From Smittium mucronatum (lineage: Eukaryota; Kickxellomycota; Harpellomycetes; Harpellales; Legeriomycetaceae), in assembly GCA_001953115.1 (NCBI GenBank), contig LSSL01001765.1:5820-16869 (forward strand): a DNA stretch of 11,050 bases, in the 5' to 3' direction. Each line of letters opens with the position of its first letter. Position 1 is the first letter of the stretch. This document shows positions 7,465 to 11,050 of the stretch, in pieces. A model generated the notes under the pieces. It did no database searches and was not told the origin of the DNA. It was given only the letters and a program-made list of their open reading frames with translations. The position numbers and the translations under genes were made by a program.

Positions 7465-7560
7465 TATCTCTAGCAGGGGAGGGGTCTTAAATTTAATTAT
7501 ATGAAATATTTTATGATTATAAACAGTTGATTATATTTATTTTAATCTTTTAAAAAAAAA
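7465..7560 (+). mobile_element. possible SINE-like retroposon, copy 3, 5' boundary unclear
   Basis: AGCAGGGGAGGGG (7472-7484) matches AGCAGCGGAGGGG of copy 2 at 12 of 13 positions and is preceded by CTCTA, resembling the TTTTAG of copy 2. An A tract of nine (7552-7560) follows about 70 bases later. Just before it, TAAACAGTTGATTATATTTATTTTAATC loosely parallels the copy 1 body motif in the right relative place. The preceding head region, where box A should lie (back to about 7434), is too AT-rich to align securely, and no target-site duplication was found. Retention of the G-rich core, body and tail in the right order supports an old copy. Chance similarity of a G-rich patch cannot be excluded. 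Confidence 0.4.
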
Positions 7561-7601
7561 TCATTCTTTTTTTAAATATTTCAATGGAGTTTATAATTAT
7601 G

Positions 7602-7703
7602 TTTAAAATTAATATCTTAACCTCATTAAAATATAAATTAACCAAAAAACATAAAAATATAAAATCCAAAAAAATTTAAACCACCATTCTTATCCCTCAA
7701 ACA
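7602..7703. other. G-free tract with 19 C
   Basis: No G occurs in 102 bases on the plus strand while 19 C do. The tract is otherwise A-rich with interspersed CC and CCC. If C and G were equally likely, such one-sidedness would be rare, so it is a real strand asymmetry. Its cause is unknown. Confidence 0.6.
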
Positions 7704-8481
7704 GGTCAATAATTTTTTAAAAAAATATTCTTTTTATTATTTTTATTATACTCTAACCAAAGTTGAAAGTTTCAGAATGGTTTCTCGAAAAAATTCTTCT
7801 ATCATCAGATATTTCGAAAAATAAAAAGCATTTTCATTAAGAATTGATTGATTTATAAAAAATATATCATTTGAGCATAAAATAAATAACATATAAAAGG
7901 TTTCAACATTATATAATGGAAAAATTATCTAAAAATTAGTTTTTCTAATAATAAACTTTAGAAAATTAAGATCTAAAATTCAACTAAGTTTCCATGGTTT
8001 ATAAAATAATCGATGTTAGAAGATTTGGGTTTAATATTTCAAAAATGTGGTATAAAATAAATAATTAATACAGTTTTTTTAATTTGGACATTAAAAAAAT
8101 AATTATATTTTTTAAAGTACCCCCTCAGTATCCGCGAAAATGAAAATAAAATATACTGAAAGATATTTTCATGAAAAAAGAATAGTAAAAAATAAAATGA
8201 TATTCATTAATGAAATAAATTTTTATCTAGATTATCTGTTTTATTTTTTCAAACTCTCAAAAAATCAAATAACAATGTCGTTCTTGATAAATTATTGTAT
8301 AATTGTATGATTTTGAGAAAGATATATTAGTATAACATTAAGGTTTTCTATTTAACCAGTAAAGATATTTTTTATAAAAACCATATTTTTTTTTCATTAA
8401 TTTTTTTTAACATTTAAAGATTATAAAATGGTAATAACTTTTTTTTATTTTTTATAATGTATTTTATGATCATTTAGTTAC

Positions 8482-8544
8482 GAAATATTTTTTGAGGTTT
8501 TTTGGGGGTTTAGAGATAATTTTAGGATATATTTGAGTTGATTT
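8482..8544. other. C-free, G/T-rich tract with 16 G
   Basis: No C occurs on the plus strand over 63 bases while 16 G do, including a run of five (TTTGGGGGTT). T exceeds A. It is followed by an A-rich stretch from 8545. No gene or element explains it. Confidence 0.55.
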
Positions 8545-8761
8545 CAAATAATTAAGAAAAAATAAAAAAAATTATCGGGGTTCTCTTTTAATTTATATTA
8601 GTTTCAAGTAATTCTAAACTGATTTTTTTTTTAGAATATTGAAAATTTGGGCACAGTTCATGATGAAAATTTTGTATTACCGATTTCACTTTAAATCCAA
8701 AAATTGATAAAATGATGATATATGTGTATGCATATACTTTTAAATATTATCAATTCGAGTC

Positions 8762-8788
8762 TTTTATTATTTTTATTATTTTTATTTT
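8762..8788. repeat. short tandem ATTATTTTT repeat
   Basis: Two exact 9-base units lie at 8766-8783 with partial units on each side. It is low-complexity simple sequence. Confidence 0.6.
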
Positions 8789-10955
8789 GAACAGACTTTA
8801 GAATCAGTAAATTTACATATAAGAAGATAAGAACATATATTGATAATAGATATTATTTGGACAAAAAAAATTAATAGGAAAAAGAAGTGGGATACCAATT
8901 ATAAAACGTTAATTAATTTCTTGTTTTTCGGGGTTTTAAAATATTTTACTGTATACTGGAAATTTTTGTTCATAAATTAACAATAAAGCTTAAAAAATAA
9001 CAACTTTTGTAATCACTAAATAAAAAATAGGTAAGTTCGATTAGAAATCTGAATATTTTTAATCAAAAAATTATTAAAAATTTTATTTAGTTTAAGTTAA
9101 AAAAATATTACAATATAGAAAATATATATAGTAAAAAAAACAGTTAGATGTGAATTTTTATCCTGTCAGGATTTATTCAGAATTTAAATGTGATGCGATA
9201 TTTTAATATTAATTTAATTTGAGTAATTTTGAATTTAAAAAAATTCTTTCTACGTAAAATTAATGGGTATATATCAAGAGAAAGTCGTAGAAAAATTCTA
9301 AAAATAAGGATATATATATCTTTAATCCGTGGGGCTGAAAAAAACTATTATTAATTAGGAAATAATGGGATATAACCGCAGAAATTTTTTTTTGATTTTT
9401 TACACGCCAAATGAATGTGAAAATAATATCAGTTTTTTTATTTCATTAAGAGGAGTTTTTTTTTTCTTTCGGAGTTAAATAATATGCTTTAAAATATATA
9501 AGTTAAACCAATTAAAGAAAAATAATGTATTAATAACTCAATATGAACCGTGATAATAATAATTTATATAAAATCTAAAAATATTACAGAATTAGGAATA
9601 TTATTATAGATGAAAATCTAATAAAAAATATATAAGATATAAATTTTTTGGGTATTTATAAATTTAGTATCAAAGATTTTTTTAAAAATTTTATTTGAAG
9701 TAAATTAAAGTCGAAGGCCATATTTCTCTCAAATAAGAGTGAAAAATAATAAATAAACATTAAATAATATTTCATGCACCGATAGTCCCATACTAAAATA
9801 AATTTTTAATTTTTTCAAAAAAAAGCAAGATACGGAAAAACACAGAAAGTAAAATTTTAGTTATTTTTATGACATATTTTAGAATATACATTAGAAAAAA
9901 ATCGAAACTGTTCTTTATTTTTTCAAAATAAGTATCATCTATAAATTTTCTGTTTAGAGACTTATAGAAAGATTTGTCATGTTGGATGTCAATACTACCG
10001 AGAATTTACAATACTAAAAAATTTATATGTAAATTTTTAAATTATATAGAGAAGATGATTTTTTTTATGAAAAATTAACTAAAACCTTTGAGAATATATT
10101 CAAATTTTCAAATATTTAGTATTTTTGAAAAAAATTCTGGAATCCATTAAAATTTTAGATATACTAATAAAAAAAAGTCTTAAATTGCTTCAAATTAAAG
10201 CCTAAAATATCGAAAACTTGAAATTTAGTAGAAAGCTAAAAACACAAATTTTTCAAAAATAAATACACCAAATAAGATAAACGTATTTTAAAAATACTTA
10301 TAAAAAATTTTCTAGTTTCAAAAGTTATTCCAAAAAAACATATCAGTTTTATAATATATTCTACTGTCATAATCTATTTATTTTTATAGAAAAAAGTTTG
10401 ATATTTTATTTATACAAAATATTGTTTCAAAACTTGCAAACAATTTAAAGATTTGGGCAATAACCATCAAATTAAAATAATAATTAAATCTTAAATTTTG
10501 GTAAAGATAAAATAAAATTTAAAGGTAAAATATATGATAAATGTAATTTAAAATATTATAGAAATGTAAAAGCTCTTAATCATCAATAATCATTTTTTGG
10601 AAAAAATTACTGCAAGTGTATTTGTTTTCTATAAAAATAAAAAATCTGAAAATTTGGTGTTTTCTATAAACATAAAAATCTTAAATTATTAAATTATAGA
10701 ATTAGTTATAAAGAACTAAAATTCCCATGGATAATAAATGTATAATACGTGTATCTACTTTGGTTATATTTCAAAAAAATTATCATTTAAAAATAGAGAC
10801 AGAATAGAGATTCTTATTAAATTATAAACGATGATAATGTAAACATTGAATTTTAATAAGTTGTAAAATTTACGACTATAGAATTTGTAAGATATATCAA
10901 AAGAAATAATAGATAGGTTATTCAGAAATTAAATATACAATTTTAATAAAAAATG
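8789..10955. other. gene-less AT-rich stretch
   Basis: Nothing supportable was seen on either strand: no credible open frame, RNA gene or organised repeat. Only A/T homopolymers and small AT palindromes occur (for example GATATATATATC near 9309-9320). Confidence 0.55.
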
Positions 10956-10971
10956 ATATATATATATATAT
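10956..10971. repeat. (AT)8 microsatellite
   Basis: This is a perfect AT dinucleotide run of 16 bases. Confidence 0.9.
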
Positions 10972-11050
10972 TAATATTTTGTATCACGGAATTTTATTGT
11001 AAGATAACGTCATTAAAAACTATACTAAAAAATATGAAAAAAAGAAAAAG

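Larger units (their letters stand above)
7561..8761. other. gene-less AT-rich stretch
   Basis: No gene was recognised. The main features are two strand-asymmetric tracts (7602-7703 without G, 8482-8544 without C) and a G/C patch at about 8120-8139 that may be a fourth retroposon remnant on the minus strand. Confidence 0.55.

Noticed and set aside
1..11050. CRISPR array, telomeric repeat, rRNA, or prokaryotic replicon signals
   Set aside because: No regularly spaced repeats, no telomere-like tandem units and no conserved rRNA segments were seen on either strand.

Overview
This window is extremely A+T-rich. Hand counts of sampled lines give roughly 10-28% G+C, and about one base in six overall. 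It contains no gene I can name. There are no rRNA or tRNA genes, no CRISPR array and no dense bacterial-type coding. Long A and T runs, (AT)n microsatellites and a clear non-LTR-type retroposon insertion point to intergenic or intronic DNA of an AT-rich eukaryotic nuclear genome. The sequence does not reveal which lineage.

The best-supported content is a small family of short retroposed elements that look like SINEs. Copy 1 (1528-1692, minus strand) has a G+C-rich head with a pol III box A-like motif, an AT-rich body and a terminal A tract. It sits between perfect 16-bp direct repeats (1512-1527 and 1693-1708), which are target-site duplications. Copy 2 (about 4846-5009, plus strand) lies 3.2 kb away in the opposite orientation. 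It aligns to copy 1 without gaps over 50 nt at 36/50 positions, shares a 3' body motif, and also ends in an A tract. A third, more decayed copy is likely at about 7465-7560 (plus), and a fourth is only suspected near 8081-8165 (minus). The family gives the window its conspicuous G-rich patches in otherwise AT-rich DNA.

Left end (1-610): an open frame without ATG runs off the left edge on the minus strand (169 to 2). Divergent to it is a 105-codon plus-strand frame (207-524), overlapped by a 40-codon frame (488-610). Two more islands of about 28% G+C carry short, stop-interrupted frames that look like decayed coding sequence (1099-1265 and 6066-6245). None is recognisable, and all are low-confidence.

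The rest (611-1098, 1709-4845, 5010-6060, 6246-7464, 7561-11050) shows only microsatellites, homopolymer tracts, small palindromes and two strand-asymmetric tracts, one G-free (7602-7703) and one C-free (8482-8544). No operon or gene-gene cooperation can be argued here.
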